Shown here piece by piece: positions 18,644 through 26,285 of a DNA stretch of 64,000 nucleotides. A model generated the notes under the pieces. That model saw only the letters and a program-made list of their open reading frames with translations, did not search any database and was not told where the DNA came from. Source of the stretch: Fibrobacter sp. UWB11 (GTDB lineage: Bacteria; Fibrobacterota; Fibrobacteria; Fibrobacterales; Fibrobacteraceae); contig NZ_FSRT01000001.1 in the NCBI RefSeq assembly GCF_900143015.1, forward strand, positions 930,001 to 994,000. Reading direction: 5' to 3'. Each line of letters opens with the position of its first letter. Position 1 is the stretch's first letter. Position numbers and translations under genes: made by a program.

Positions 18644-19600
18644 ATGAAAACTGTTGGTTTCCCGATTAGCCACAAGGAAAACGAAAAACGCCGTGCCATA
18701 GTTCCCGAAGATTTGAAAAAAATGGCTCATCCTGAGTTGATTTATATTGAATCTGGTTTTGGTGATGTTCTTGGATTGACTGATTCTGATTTTAAGTCTA
18801 TAGGTTGTCAGATCGTATCACATGAAGAAGTTCTTAAGGCTGATATTATTTGTGACCCTAAAATTGGTGACGCCGATTATCTTGAAAAACTAAATAAAGG
18901 GCAAACGATATTTGGTTGGGTCCATGCAACACAAAATCGTGATATTACTGATAAAATTATTGCTTCGGGATTAACTGCTTTTGCTTGGGAACACATGTTT
19001 GAAAATGGACGGCATACTTTTTGGTTCAATAATGAACTTGCTGGAGAATCCGCTGTTATTCATGCGTTCCAATGCTATGGTCGCTTACCTTTCGGTTTGA
19101 AGGTTGCTGTTATTGGTAATGGTAATACCGCAAGAGGTGCAGTTCGCGTTTTGAATATGCTTGGTGCTCATGTTATGCAATATGGACGTAAGACTGAACA
19201 ATTGTTGCGTGATGAAATCGGCAATTATGATGTCGTTGTGAACTGTATTCTTTGGGATGTAAATCGCAAGGATCACGTTGTTTCGAAAAACGATCTTAAT
19301 CGGATGAAACGTGGATCCATGATTATTGACGTAAGTTGTGATAGACATGGCGGAATTGAAACAAGTGTGCCGACTACAATTGAGAAACCTACGTATGTTG
19401 TAGATGGAGTAGTTCATTATGCCGTTGACCACACTCCATCGTTATTCTACAAAACTTTTTCGTATAATAATTCCAAGATTATTTATCCTTATATTGAGGA
19501 ATTAATGAGTGGAAATATTGGTAAGGTTTTGAAAGATTCCATGATTTTTGAAAATGGTGCAATTATTGATCAGGAAATTGTTAAATATCAAAATCGATAA
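18644..19600 (+). CDS. N5-(carboxyethyl)ornithine synthase-like dehydrogenase (opine type)
   Basis: The 318-residue protein belongs to the alanine dehydrogenase/PNT superfamily and is closest in size and layout to N5-(carboxyethyl)ornithine synthase, which reductively joins pyruvate to an amino acid with NADPH. It starts KTVGFPISHKENEKRRAIVPEDL, has FGWVHATQNRDIT, the NAD(P)-binding AVIGNGNTARGAVRVLNMLG (about 150-168), and the catalytic-side IDVSCDRHGGIETSVPTT and HYAVDHTPSLFYKTFS. The clean AAGGAGATAG site and the 3-base gap after the ATP-grasp gene indicate tight coupling. Its presence here suggests synthesis of a carboxyethyl amino acid for the polysaccharide. Confidence 0.8.
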   Translation: MKTVGFPISHKENEKRRAIVPEDLKKMAHPELIYIESGFGDVLGLTDSDFKSIGCQIVSHEEVLKADIICDPKIGDADYLEKLNKGQTIFGWVHATQNRDITDKIIASGLTAFAWEHMFENGRHTFWFNNELAGESAVIHAFQCYGRLPFGLKVAVIGNGNTARGAVRVLNMLGAHVMQYGRKTEQLLRDEIGNYDVVVNCILWDVNRKDHVVSKNDLNRMKRGSMIIDVSCDRHGGIETSVPTTIEKPTYVVDGVVHYAVDHTPSLFYKTFSYNNSKIIYPYIEELMSGNIGKVLKDSMIFENGAIIDQEIVKYQNR

Positions 19601-19617
19601 ATAGAAAAGGTTTAATA

Positions 19618-20742
19618 ATGTCTATTATTATTGGCGCTGACATTGTTCCTACGGAAAGAAATAGTTCTTATTTTGAAAAAGAAAATATAGAGTATCTTGT
19701 TGGAAGTGATCTTATCCAAATTTTTAAAGATACTGATTATCGCGTTTTTAATCTTGAAACTCCGTTGACGAATGATGTTGCTCCAATAGACAAGTGTGGC
19801 CCTGCTTTACGAGCAGATTGTTCTACTATATTGGGAATTAAAAAGCTAGGCGTTGATCTTTTTACCTTGGCGAATAATCATATAATGGATCAAGGTGAAA
19901 CGGGTCTTACTTCGACTATTAACTTGCTAAAAAAGAACGAAATATCTTACCTTGGTGCTGGTGAAAATTTAGAACAAGCTCGAAAGCCTTTTGTAAAAAA
20001 TATAAAAGGGAAACGTATTGGCTTTTATGCTTGTGCGGAACATGAGTTTTCTATTGCAAGTGAAAATAATGCTGGGGGCAATCCATTTGATGCATTAGAG
20101 TCTTTTGACCATGTTGTTGCTTTAAAGGCTGAATGTGATTTTGTAGTTGTCCTTTATCATGGCGGAAAAGAGTATTATCAATATCCATCGCCGATGTTGC
20201 AGAAGGTCTGTCGTAAGTTTGTTGAAAAAGGTGCCGATTTGGTTGTTTGCCAGCATAGTCACTGTATAGGTTGTGAAGAAAAGTATGCTGAAGGCACAAT
20301 CGTGTATGGACAAGGAAATTTTTTATTCGATGATTGTGTCAACCCATTTGCAGAACACAGTCTTTTAATAAAGATAGAAGATGATTTTTCTATAAATTAT
20401 TTGCCTTTAGTTAAATTTGAAAATGGTGTTCGCCTTGCTACTGGTGATGATGCTGAGAAAATTATTGATGCGTTCAAAATTCGTAGCGAACAAATAAAAG
20501 AAGACGGTTTTATTCTAAAAGAATTTGCAAAATTCGCTCCATCCATGTTGCAAAATTATTTGATTGTTTGCTCTGGTTTTAGACATAGAATAATATGTAG
20601 AATATTGAATCGCCTAACACATGGTAGGATTGTAAAAAAATTGACAAGTGCGTATAGTAAAGACGAGTTGCTCGCACTTCGAAATTTCATTGAATGTGAA
20701 GCTCATCGAGAGCTTTGGATAGAAGGCTTATTGAAAAAATAA
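19618..20742 (+). CDS. CapA-family metallophosphoesterase-like protein
   Basis: The 374-residue protein has the CapA (PGA_cap) fold: IIIGADIVPTERN (altered from the usual GDI/GDV start), VFNLETPLTNDVAP, TLANNHIMDQGETGL, VVLYHGGKEYYQYPSP and ADLVVCQHSHCIGCEEKYAEG ending YGQGNFLFDD. CapA proteins are needed for poly-gamma-glutamate production and attachment, and relatives occur in polysaccharide clusters. Unlike many CapA proteins it has no N-terminal membrane anchor or signal peptide, so it is probably cytoplasmic. It follows the opine-type synthase by 17 bases with AAAGG as ribosome site. Confidence 0.85.
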   Translation: MSIIIGADIVPTERNSSYFEKENIEYLVGSDLIQIFKDTDYRVFNLETPLTNDVAPIDKCGPALRADCSTILGIKKLGVDLFTLANNHIMDQGETGLTSTINLLKKNEISYLGAGENLEQARKPFVKNIKGKRIGFYACAEHEFSIASENNAGGNPFDALESFDHVVALKAECDFVVVLYHGGKEYYQYPSPMLQKVCRKFVEKGADLVVCQHSHCIGCEEKYAEGTIVYGQGNFLFDDCVNPFAEHSLLIKIEDDFSINYLPLVKFENGVRLATGDDAEKIIDAFKIRSEQIKEDGFILKEFAKFAPSMLQNYLIVCSGFRHRIICRILNRLTHGRIVKKLTSAYSKDELLALRNFIECEAHRELWIEGLLKK

Positions 20743-20744
20743 TT

Positions 20745-22220
20745 ATGGCTCAAGATTTAAAAAAACAAATGTTAACGGCTGTTAAATGGTCTACAATTGC
20801 TGAAATTGTTTCGAAATTAGTCGTTCCTATATCAACTGTTGTTCTTGCTCGATTGTTGACGCCTGAAGCTTTTGGCATTCTTGTAACAGCAACAATGATA
20901 ATTTCTTTTGCCGAAATATTCTCTGATGCTGGTTTTCATAAATATTTGATTCAACATGAATTTCCTTCAGATGAAGAAAAATACAAGGCTGTTTCTGTTG
21001 CTTTTGTTTGCAATCTATTATTGTCTCTTGTGATATGGGGATTAATTTGTCTTTTTTCAAAGAAAATTTCTTTATTAGTGGGATGCCCAGGAAAAGAATT
21101 AGTTGTTATTGTTTCTTGTATTTGTATTCCTATATCGTCCTTTTTCAGTATACAGTCGGCGATATTTAAAAGACATTTTGATTTTAAAACTTTATTTGTT
21201 GTTCGCTTTGTAGGAACGTTGATTCCATTAGTTATAACGATACCGTTAGCTTTTTTTACTCGTAGCTATTGGGCTTTAATTATAGGAATGATTGCTCAGA
21301 GTTTCTCTAATGCTTTGATTTTGACAATAAAATCACCATGGAAACCTAAATTGTATTTTAATATGACTTGCTTAAAGGAAATGTTTTCTTTTAGCATGTG
21401 GTCCATGTTTGAATCTGTAAGTATTTGGTTGACTGGATATATCGATATTTTTATTGTTGGCTCTGTTTTGAATCAACATTTTTTGGGGGTGTATAGGACC
21501 TCTATGACGACAGTAGGTCAAATAATGGGATTAATTACATCCGCAACAACTCCGATTTTATATTCGTCTTTATCTCGTTTACAAAATGATGATGAGGAAT
21601 TCAAGAAAGTCTTTTTTTCATTCCAAAAAATTGTGGGGTTATTGGTAATCCCTTTAGGTTTTGGAATTTTTCTTTTTAAGGATTTGGTGGTTAAAGTTCT
21701 TTTAGGAAATCAATGGCACGATGCAATTCTTTTTGTTGGACTTTGGGGGTTGATGAGCTCTATAACTATTATTTTATCTCATTATAGTAGTGAAGTATAT
21801 CGAGCAAAAGGAAAACCCAAATTATCGGTTTTTGCGCAGTGTTTACATATTGCTGTTTTATTGCCCGTTGTTTTGGTCTTTGTTCACCATGATTTTGATG
21901 TGTTGTGCATGGCCCGTTCATTAGTTCGATTTGAACTCATTTTAGTTAATATGCTTCTAATGCTTTTCTTTATAAAAATCAGTCCTCAAAAGATGCTTTT
22001 TAATGTTTTTCCAGCATTTTTTTCTTCAATCGTAATGAGTCTTATAATTTACTTTTTACCTAAGAACGAAAGCTATTTTTTGAGTTTCGTGTATATTTTT
22101 GTGGGTGTTTTAATTTATACAGGCGTGGTTTGTGTATTTAAAGAAGAACGAGCGCTTGTGAAAAATGGCTTAAGTAAAATTAGATCGATTATTACGAGTT
22201 TCCTCCATAGCCGTTTATAA
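20745..22220 (+). CDS. Wzx-type polysaccharide flippase
   Basis: The 491-residue protein has about 14 hydrophobic segments and the family opening LTAVKWSTIAEIVSKLVVPISTVVLARLLTPEAFGILVTATMI, typical of the MOP/polysaccharide transport superfamily (RfbX/WzxC-like). It would flip undecaprenyl-linked repeat units to the outer face for the Wzy-type polymerase. The ATG at 20745 lies two bases after the CapA stop codon; the longer frame from 20715 would overlap that gene. It is the last gene of the cluster and is followed by a hairpin at 22236. Confidence 0.88.
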   Translation: MAQDLKKQMLTAVKWSTIAEIVSKLVVPISTVVLARLLTPEAFGILVTATMIISFAEIFSDAGFHKYLIQHEFPSDEEKYKAVSVAFVCNLLLSLVIWGLICLFSKKISLLVGCPGKELVVIVSCICIPISSFFSIQSAIFKRHFDFKTLFVVRFVGTLIPLVITIPLAFFTRSYWALIIGMIAQSFSNALILTIKSPWKPKLYFNMTCLKEMFSFSMWSMFESVSIWLTGYIDIFIVGSVLNQHFLGVYRTSMTTVGQIMGLITSATTPILYSSLSRLQNDDEEFKKVFFSFQKIVGLLVIPLGFGIFLFKDLVVKVLLGNQWHDAILFVGLWGLMSSITIILSHYSSEVYRAKGKPKLSVFAQCLHIAVLLPVVLVFVHHDFDVLCMARSLVRFELILVNMLLMLFFIKISPQKMLFNVFPAFFSSIVMSLIIYFLPKNESYFLSFVYIFVGVLIYTGVVCVFKEERALVKNGLSKIRSIITSFLHSRL

Positions 22221-22235
22221 TGTAATATGAAAAAA

Positions 22236-22262
22236 GCGCAGGCCATTTGACCTGCGCAAATT
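22236..22262 (+). terminator. Terminator of the polysaccharide cluster
   Basis: GCGCAGG and CCTGCGC form a 7-bp stem with an 8-base loop. The T-rich tail is weak (AAATTTGTTTT). Confidence 0.6.
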
Positions 22263-22280
22263 TGTTTTGGCAAATTGCTA

Positions 22281-22427
22281 AGCGCCCTCGCAAAAACGGC
22301 GCTTACAAGTAATTGGGTTAACCTTGGCGAAGGTCTTCAATTGCTAAGCGAACAATCGTTGGTCGAAGACCAAGGTCTTGTTCGCGTGCAATTTGTAGAC
22401 CGAAGCCTAGACGTTTTCCTTACTTGT
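22281..22427 (+). ncRNA. Structured repeat element, copy 1 (RNA-like, strand uncertain)
   Basis: A first hairpin (AGCGCC with GGCGCT, loop CTCGCAAAAAC) is followed by ACAAGTAA (22305-22312), which pairs with TTACTTGT (22420-22427). Inside lies a long stem: GGTCT/AGACC, AATTGC/GCAATT, GCGAACAA/TTGTTCGC and an apical TTGGTC-GAA-GACCAA. Copy 2 keeps the same plan with different stem sequence. Both strands can form the fold, so the transcribed strand is open; the GH116 terminator lies between the two copies. Confidence 0.5.
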
Positions 22428-22434
22428 TGTGTGC

Positions 22435-22463
22435 AAAAAAACGCCCGGTATTAACCGGGCGTT
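22435..22463 (-). terminator. Terminator of the GH116 gene
   Basis: On the minus strand AACGCCCGG-TTAATA-CCGGGCGTT is a perfect 9-bp stem followed by seven T residues. It lies 200 bases beyond the GH116 stop codon, leaving a long 3' untranslated region that includes element copy 2. Confidence 0.85.
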
Positions 22464-22533
22464 GTTGCGAGAGCGAGGCGAAGACGGAGGTTCTATATTG
22501 CGATAGAGCCGAGCGGTCTTCTTAGTAAAGCAG

Positions 22534-22670
22534 AGCGCCCTCGCAAAAACGGTGCTTACAAGTAATTGCATTAAAGCGTAAGAGAATAAGTCGCTAAGCG
22601 AACAATTCGCAGCCGAAGGCGAGGACCTGTGAGCGTGCGAGCTTATTCTCTAGAGCTTGCTTTTACTTGT
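22534..22670 (+). ncRNA. Structured repeat element, copy 2 (in the 3' region of the GH116 gene)
   Basis: It shares 34 of 35 opening bases with copy 1 (AGCGCC hairpin, then ACAAGTAA at 22558-22565). The long stem is rebuilt with other bases: AGAGAATAAG pairs perfectly with CTTATTCTCT, TCGC pairs with GCGA, and the apical stem is GCC-GAA-GGC. The closing TTACTTGT (22663-22670) overlaps the last two codons of the GH116 gene on the other strand. Confidence 0.5.
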
Positions 22671-25600
22671 AAAGCAGTGCGAACACCATGCCCGGACGGA
22701 AGTACTTACCAGCGGTGTACTTGAGTGCCGTGCTGTGGAGCAGCGTGAAGAGCTCGTTCACATCGACCTTGTTGCTCTTGGCAATGGCGCCGAAAGCCTT
22801 CGTGAAGGCGGCGAGATTGCGCGGGAGCTTCGGGCTGATGCGGGAGTCGGCGAGGAGAGCGCCCTTCTTCAGGAGTTCCTTGTGCATTTTGTCGGCGGCA
22901 GTTGCGCTGAGGCCGAACTTTGCGACGAGTGCTTCCGGGTGGAGGCGGCAAGAACCGTTGAATCCTTCCGGTGCTGCAAACGGAACGCGAGCTTCGTCAT
23001 AGAGGTTTCCGATCATGGAATCGGCGAGCACGGAGGCTTCCTTTTCCAAACCGTGGAACATCATGGCGGTCATGATGCTGTACTGAATACCAATCCAAAC
23101 GTCGTGTGCCTGGAAGTTGAATTCGTCGAGCGGAGAACCGTCCTTACGAACAAGGTTTGCGGCACCGATGAGCGGGCTGTTGGCCTTATAGTTCGTATTG
23201 AAAATTCTGAGCAAGTTAGACTTTGCCTTTGCGCTGTCGGTAATCGGTTCGAGGTCGAGCAAGCGGAGGTAAGTGTCTGCAAGCATCGTATCGGCGAACA
23301 CATCGTCGCAGTCGTTAGCAATCTTTGCTTCCCAGCTCTTGGTGAAGGCTTCCTTGCACTGGGCCGTAATCCAAGCCTTCTTGAGGCCGCGGAGTTCGTT
23401 CTTGGAAAGGTCTTCGCCGTCCGGGATTTCGCCTGCGCAGAGCCATTCGTTGATGGCCTTCACGCCAGCGTTCGGATCTTCCGGGAGTTCCAAAGAAACC
23501 TTCACAGCTTCGCGGAGTTCGGCATACTTTTCGACGTTCAAGTCCTTCATTTCCATCGGAGTCACGAAGAAGCGGAAGTAGCCTTCGTTTTCGTCCCACA
23601 GAGATTCCGTGAATTCCTTGTTTGCTGCTTCAGACTTGGCGTTCCACTTGGCAGCTTGTTCGTTATCGCCGAGGAGTTCTGCAATCTTTGCTGCAGCGCG
23701 GAGGCCTGCAATCCAGAGGGAACCGCAGTAAACGGAAATGCCGTAGCTGCAGAGGTTGTCGAACGTGTCGTCGGTACCGTGCGTGAGCGGGAAGTTTTCG
23801 CCCGGGTTCACCATCTTTTCGAGGTATTCCATAGCGGCGTAAACGGCTTCCTTGCAATCGGCGAGGCACTGCATGTCCTTCGTCTTGTGGTAGTGACGGT
23901 AGACCATGAGCACGTATTTCGGAGCGAGGTCCTTCCATTCCTTAACGTTGTGCCAGTCGTAGGCATCCGGTTCGGCGTCGAAGGGGCTTCCGAGGTCGTG
24001 AATCACTGCGCCACGCACAGCGCGCGGGCCTTCAAGCTTCGGGTCCGGGAGGTCGGCGTAGGGGAGGTTCACAAATTCGTGGTGGCGGCGACGGTTGTCG
24101 TTCACGGCGAGAATGGCATCGCCAAAGCGCTTCATCACAACGCCATCGAGGCGCGGCATGAGGGCGAGCAAGCTAAAGCTGCCGTAGAAGTAAACGTCGA
24201 GAGAGTTGAAGAACGGATAGTCGGCACATTCGCGAACGAGGAAGCGGTCTTCCTTGTCCCACACGGTGGCTTCGGCGAGGAAGCTGAGCGTGTTGATGGC
24301 GAGGCTCTTGAATTCTGCCTGCTTGGCGGCAGTCTTGTAGAGCTTTGCAACCGGCTTCTTCGGAACAAGGTTTTCAAATGCCTTGAGGCGATCGTCAAAA
24401 GTCTTGTCGGCAGCGAGAGCTTCCGTAAGGAGGGCGACCACGCGGCCGTATGCTTCCGGATAGAATGCGGTGTACTTCTTGGCGGAGGTGAGCTTGTTCA
24501 GCTTGATTTCCGGGAAGTCGAGCACCATGTTGAACTGGAAACTGACCTTCTGCTTCGGCTTGAGGACTGCAGTCACGGCAATGGCGCCTGCAATCGTTTC
24601 ACGGCCGCTGTAAACGTTCTTGACCCAGGAACCGGCAACGCGACCGCTCTGGAGTGCGGCCTTCAAAACGCTCTTCGCGTCGTCCTGATAGAACATCGGC
24701 TTCACGGAAACGTTGAGGTTGTCCTTCTTGTTCCAAGCCACGCTCACGCCCATGCAACCGTTGAAGTCGCTTTCGGCAAGAGCCTTTTCGTTATAAAATT
24801 CGATACCGCGAACAGAGCGGCCATCTTCGAGTTCCTTGTCGAACTGCACGCCCTTCGGGAAACGTGCGGCCGGAACGAGAACAAAGCTAGAGTCCTGAAC
24901 GCCCTGGCGGTCCTTCTTGGCCATGTAGCCCGTGATGCTGTCCTGAATTTGGACGATCGTCACTTCGCGGGTTTCCTTGGTGTTGTTTTCGAGCGTAAAG
25001 ACGGTGGCGTTCACCGGGAGGCTGGAGAGGCGTTCGTCGCCCGGAGTCACGTAGCTGGACTGCGTCTTGGTGATGGCGACTCCCTTGCCTTCGTAAACGG
25101 TTTCACTGACCGGATAGAGGGCTGTGTACTTCATCTTGGCGGCGTCATAACCCGGCTGGCCGAGGAATTCGGAGTCGTTTGTCCAAGCAGCGGTGAGGGC
25201 GCCTTCGCGGGCGGCCTTTTCGCCAACCATGCCGTCGAAGAAGTCGATGAGCACGGCGCGGTTGATGGCGGCGGTGTCCTTGCCTGCGGCGATCAAAGCT
25301 TGGGTGCGGTCGCTGAACTGGATGTGCCAGCGTTCAAATGCGGCCTTGTTCGTTTCGAGGAAAGTCTTGTCGGCGAGAACCTTGTTGAGCTTGGCTTCGG
25401 CCTTCTTCTGGTCCTTCATGTCGGCGTCGCCGAAAACGCGTTCGCCCTTGGCGTCGAGGAGCGGGAAGTTGTTGTTGTAGATGCCGAATGCGGCGAAGTT
25501 GCCAATCACGAGCGCAGCCTTTGCGCTGAGCACAGCTTCCTTGAAGAAGAAGTTGTTGAAGCGGAGGTCAGACGGCTTTTCGGTGCGAACCTGGACGCCC

Positions 25601-25806
25601 GGCATCACGTTCATCACGGGAGTCGTGCCTGCAGGCGTTGCGGTAAACGTAGAACCGATACCGCCCACGGCAATACCCGTGGTGGAAGGAGTTGTAGAAA
25701 GCGGGGTGTACCACGGCTGAATGAATTCCACAGCGAGACCCGGGGTCATCAGCTTCTGGACAGAGCCGGACATTTTTGCACCGGCAAGATATTCTTTAAT
25801 GCTCAT
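22663..25806 (-). CDS. GH116-family glycosidase (GBA2-like beta-glucosidase/xylosidase), cytoplasmic
   Basis: The 1047-residue protein matches GH116 (bile-acid beta-glucosidase/GBA2 type). The N-terminal domain has GIAVGGIGSTF (family GGIGxG-like). The catalytic part has VRECADYPFFNSLDVYFYGSFSLL, where E526 aligns with the GBA2 nucleophile region, VIHDLGSPFDAEPDAYDWHNVKEWKDLAPKYVLMVYRHY, and HGTDDTFDNLCSYGISVYCGSLWIAGL, where D679 aligns with the acid/base. There is no signal peptide, so it probably acts on imported or internal beta-glucosides. It is monocistronic with its own terminator. GH94 phosphorylases were considered, but these motifs fit GH116. Confidence 0.8.
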   Translation of the reverse strand: MSIKEYLAGAKMSGSVQKLMTPGLAVEFIQPWYTPLSTTPSTTGIAVGGIGSTFTATPAGTTPVMNVMPGVQVRTEKPSDLRFNNFFFKEAVLSAKAALVIGNFAAFGIYNNNFPLLDAKGERVFGDADMKDQKKAEAKLNKVLADKTFLETNKAAFERWHIQFSDRTQALIAAGKDTAAINRAVLIDFFDGMVGEKAAREGALTAAWTNDSEFLGQPGYDAAKMKYTALYPVSETVYEGKGVAITKTQSSYVTPGDERLSSLPVNATVFTLENNTKETREVTIVQIQDSITGYMAKKDRQGVQDSSFVLVPAARFPKGVQFDKELEDGRSVRGIEFYNEKALAESDFNGCMGVSVAWNKKDNLNVSVKPMFYQDDAKSVLKAALQSGRVAGSWVKNVYSGRETIAGAIAVTAVLKPKQKVSFQFNMVLDFPEIKLNKLTSAKKYTAFYPEAYGRVVALLTEALAADKTFDDRLKAFENLVPKKPVAKLYKTAAKQAEFKSLAINTLSFLAEATVWDKEDRFLVRECADYPFFNSLDVYFYGSFSLLALMPRLDGVVMKRFGDAILAVNDNRRRHHEFVNLPYADLPDPKLEGPRAVRGAVIHDLGSPFDAEPDAYDWHNVKEWKDLAPKYVLMVYRHYHKTKDMQCLADCKEAVYAAMEYLEKMVNPGENFPLTHGTDDTFDNLCSYGISVYCGSLWIAGLRAAAKIAELLGDNEQAAKWNAKSEAANKEFTESLWDENEGYFRFFVTPMEMKDLNVEKYAELREAVKVSLELPEDPNAGVKAINEWLCAGEIPDGEDLSKNELRGLKKAWITAQCKEAFTKSWEAKIANDCDDVFADTMLADTYLRLLDLEPITDSAKAKSNLLRIFNTNYKANSPLIGAANLVRKDGSPLDEFNFQAHDVWIGIQYSIMTAMMFHGLEKEASVLADSMIGNLYDEARVPFAAPEGFNGSCRLHPEALVAKFGLSATAADKMHKELLKKGALLADSRISPKLPRNLAAFTKAFGAIAKSNKVDVNELFTLLHSTALKYTAGKYFRPGMVFALLYK

Positions 25807-25840
25807 AATGAGATCCGATATTTAAAGGTTTATACGGGGG

Positions 25841-25848
25841 GAAAGATA
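25841..25848 (-). promoter_or_regulatory. -10 element TATCTTTC for the GH116 gene
   Basis: On the minus strand TATCTTTC lies 34 bases before the start codon, with a TTTG 21 bases upstream of it, resembling the two-part Bacteroidota promoter. Confidence 0.4.
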
Positions 25849-25902
25849 GTAATTAGACTCTTCTTTTTTCAAACTATTTACATCAATTACGTTTGATTGA
25901 TG

Positions 25903-25910
25903 TATCTTTA
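25903..25910 (+). promoter_or_regulatory. TATCTTTA -10 element, 4 bases before an ATG (leaderless start)
   Basis: The element ends at 25910 and the ATG is at 25915, with no ribosome site between. This favours the 25915 start over the ATG at 25897, which lies upstream of the promoter element. Confidence 0.45.
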
Positions 25911-25914
25911 TAGT

Positions 25915-26115
25915 ATGACAAAACTAATCGCACACTTGTTCCCCGGTGTTTTCCTCATCGTTGTGTTTTCCTTGTTGAAAGCATACGTAATTCCTGCCCA
26001 CGTGACTTTTGAATCGTGGTTTGTTTACGTCAATTTCTTTGTATGGGTTGTATGCATCGTGGTGCCGTGCCTTATTTATTACCTCCGCACTCCACCTGGA
26101 ATCGATCATAAGTAG
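25915..26115 (+). CDS. Small membrane protein, hypothetical
   Basis: The 66-residue product has two predicted membrane helices (LFPGVFLIVVFSLLKAYVI and FVYVNFFVWVVCIVVPCLIYYL) and a short polar tail. I recognise no family. It diverges from the GH116 gene across a 108-base region and precedes a pair of inverted heptamer repeats. Being short, it could be spurious, but the promoter element spaced exactly as at other leaderless genes supports it. Confidence 0.55.
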   Translation: MTKLIAHLFPGVFLIVVFSLLKAYVIPAHVTFESWFVYVNFFVWVVCIVVPCLIYYLRTPPGIDHK

Positions 26116-26123
26116 ATTGTTTT

Positions 26124-26160
26124 TTAGTCTTTGGCCAATAGTCATTAGTTGTTGTAGTTG
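26124..26160 (+). repeat. Degenerate 7-bp tandem repeat (TTAGTCA-like)
   Basis: About five consecutive heptamers of the type TTAGTCT, TTGGCCA, ATAGTCA, TTAGTTG. It is the inverted partner of the tract at 26241-26275. Confidence 0.7.
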
Positions 26161-26240
26161 TAAAAAAGTAAAAAAATTACAACAAACTAATAATTTCGCC
26201 TGAGTATGGAGTTGCTGGACCTTTTTATCATGCAAATTTC

Positions 26241-26275
26241 TAATGACTAAAGACTAATAACTAATAACTAAACTA
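26241..26275 (+). repeat. Degenerate 7-bp tandem repeat (TAATAAC-like)
   Basis: Five consecutive heptamers (TAATGAC, TAAAGAC, TAATAAC twice, TAAACTA) run directly into the purN -10 element. Confidence 0.75.
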
Positions 26276-26281
26276 TATTTG
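26274..26281 (+). promoter_or_regulatory. TATATTTG -10 element, 4 bases before purN (leaderless start)
   Basis: TATATTTG is followed by GCGC and then the ATG at 26286, with no Shine-Dalgarno. Confidence 0.55.
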
Positions 26282-26285
26282 GCGC

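Larger units (their letters stand above)
22221..22662. other. Convergent intergenic region with structured repeats
   Basis: This region of about 440 bases contains no gene. It holds the flippase terminator, two diverged copies of a structured element (22281-22427 and 22534-22670), the GH116 terminator (22435-22463, minus strand) and a further hairpin at 22480-22521 (GAAGAC with GTCTTC, enclosing GTTCTAT with ATAGAGC). Confidence 0.75.

Noticed and set aside
22663-25806. GH94 cellobiose phosphorylase as the identity of the large minus-strand enzyme
   Set aside because: The motifs YPFFNSLDVYFYGSF, HDLGSP and WKDLAPKYVLMVYR match GH116, and the GH94 motifs are missing.
22657-25896. A 1079-residue open frame opposite the GH116 gene
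   Set aside because: It mirrors the GH116 gene codon for codon. Strong third-position bias removes stops on the other strand, and its translation shows no domain or sensible start.
26124-26275. CRISPR array from the repeating units upstream of purN
   Set aside because: Units are 7 bases with no spacers, and no cas genes are present. No CRISPR array was seen anywhere in the window.
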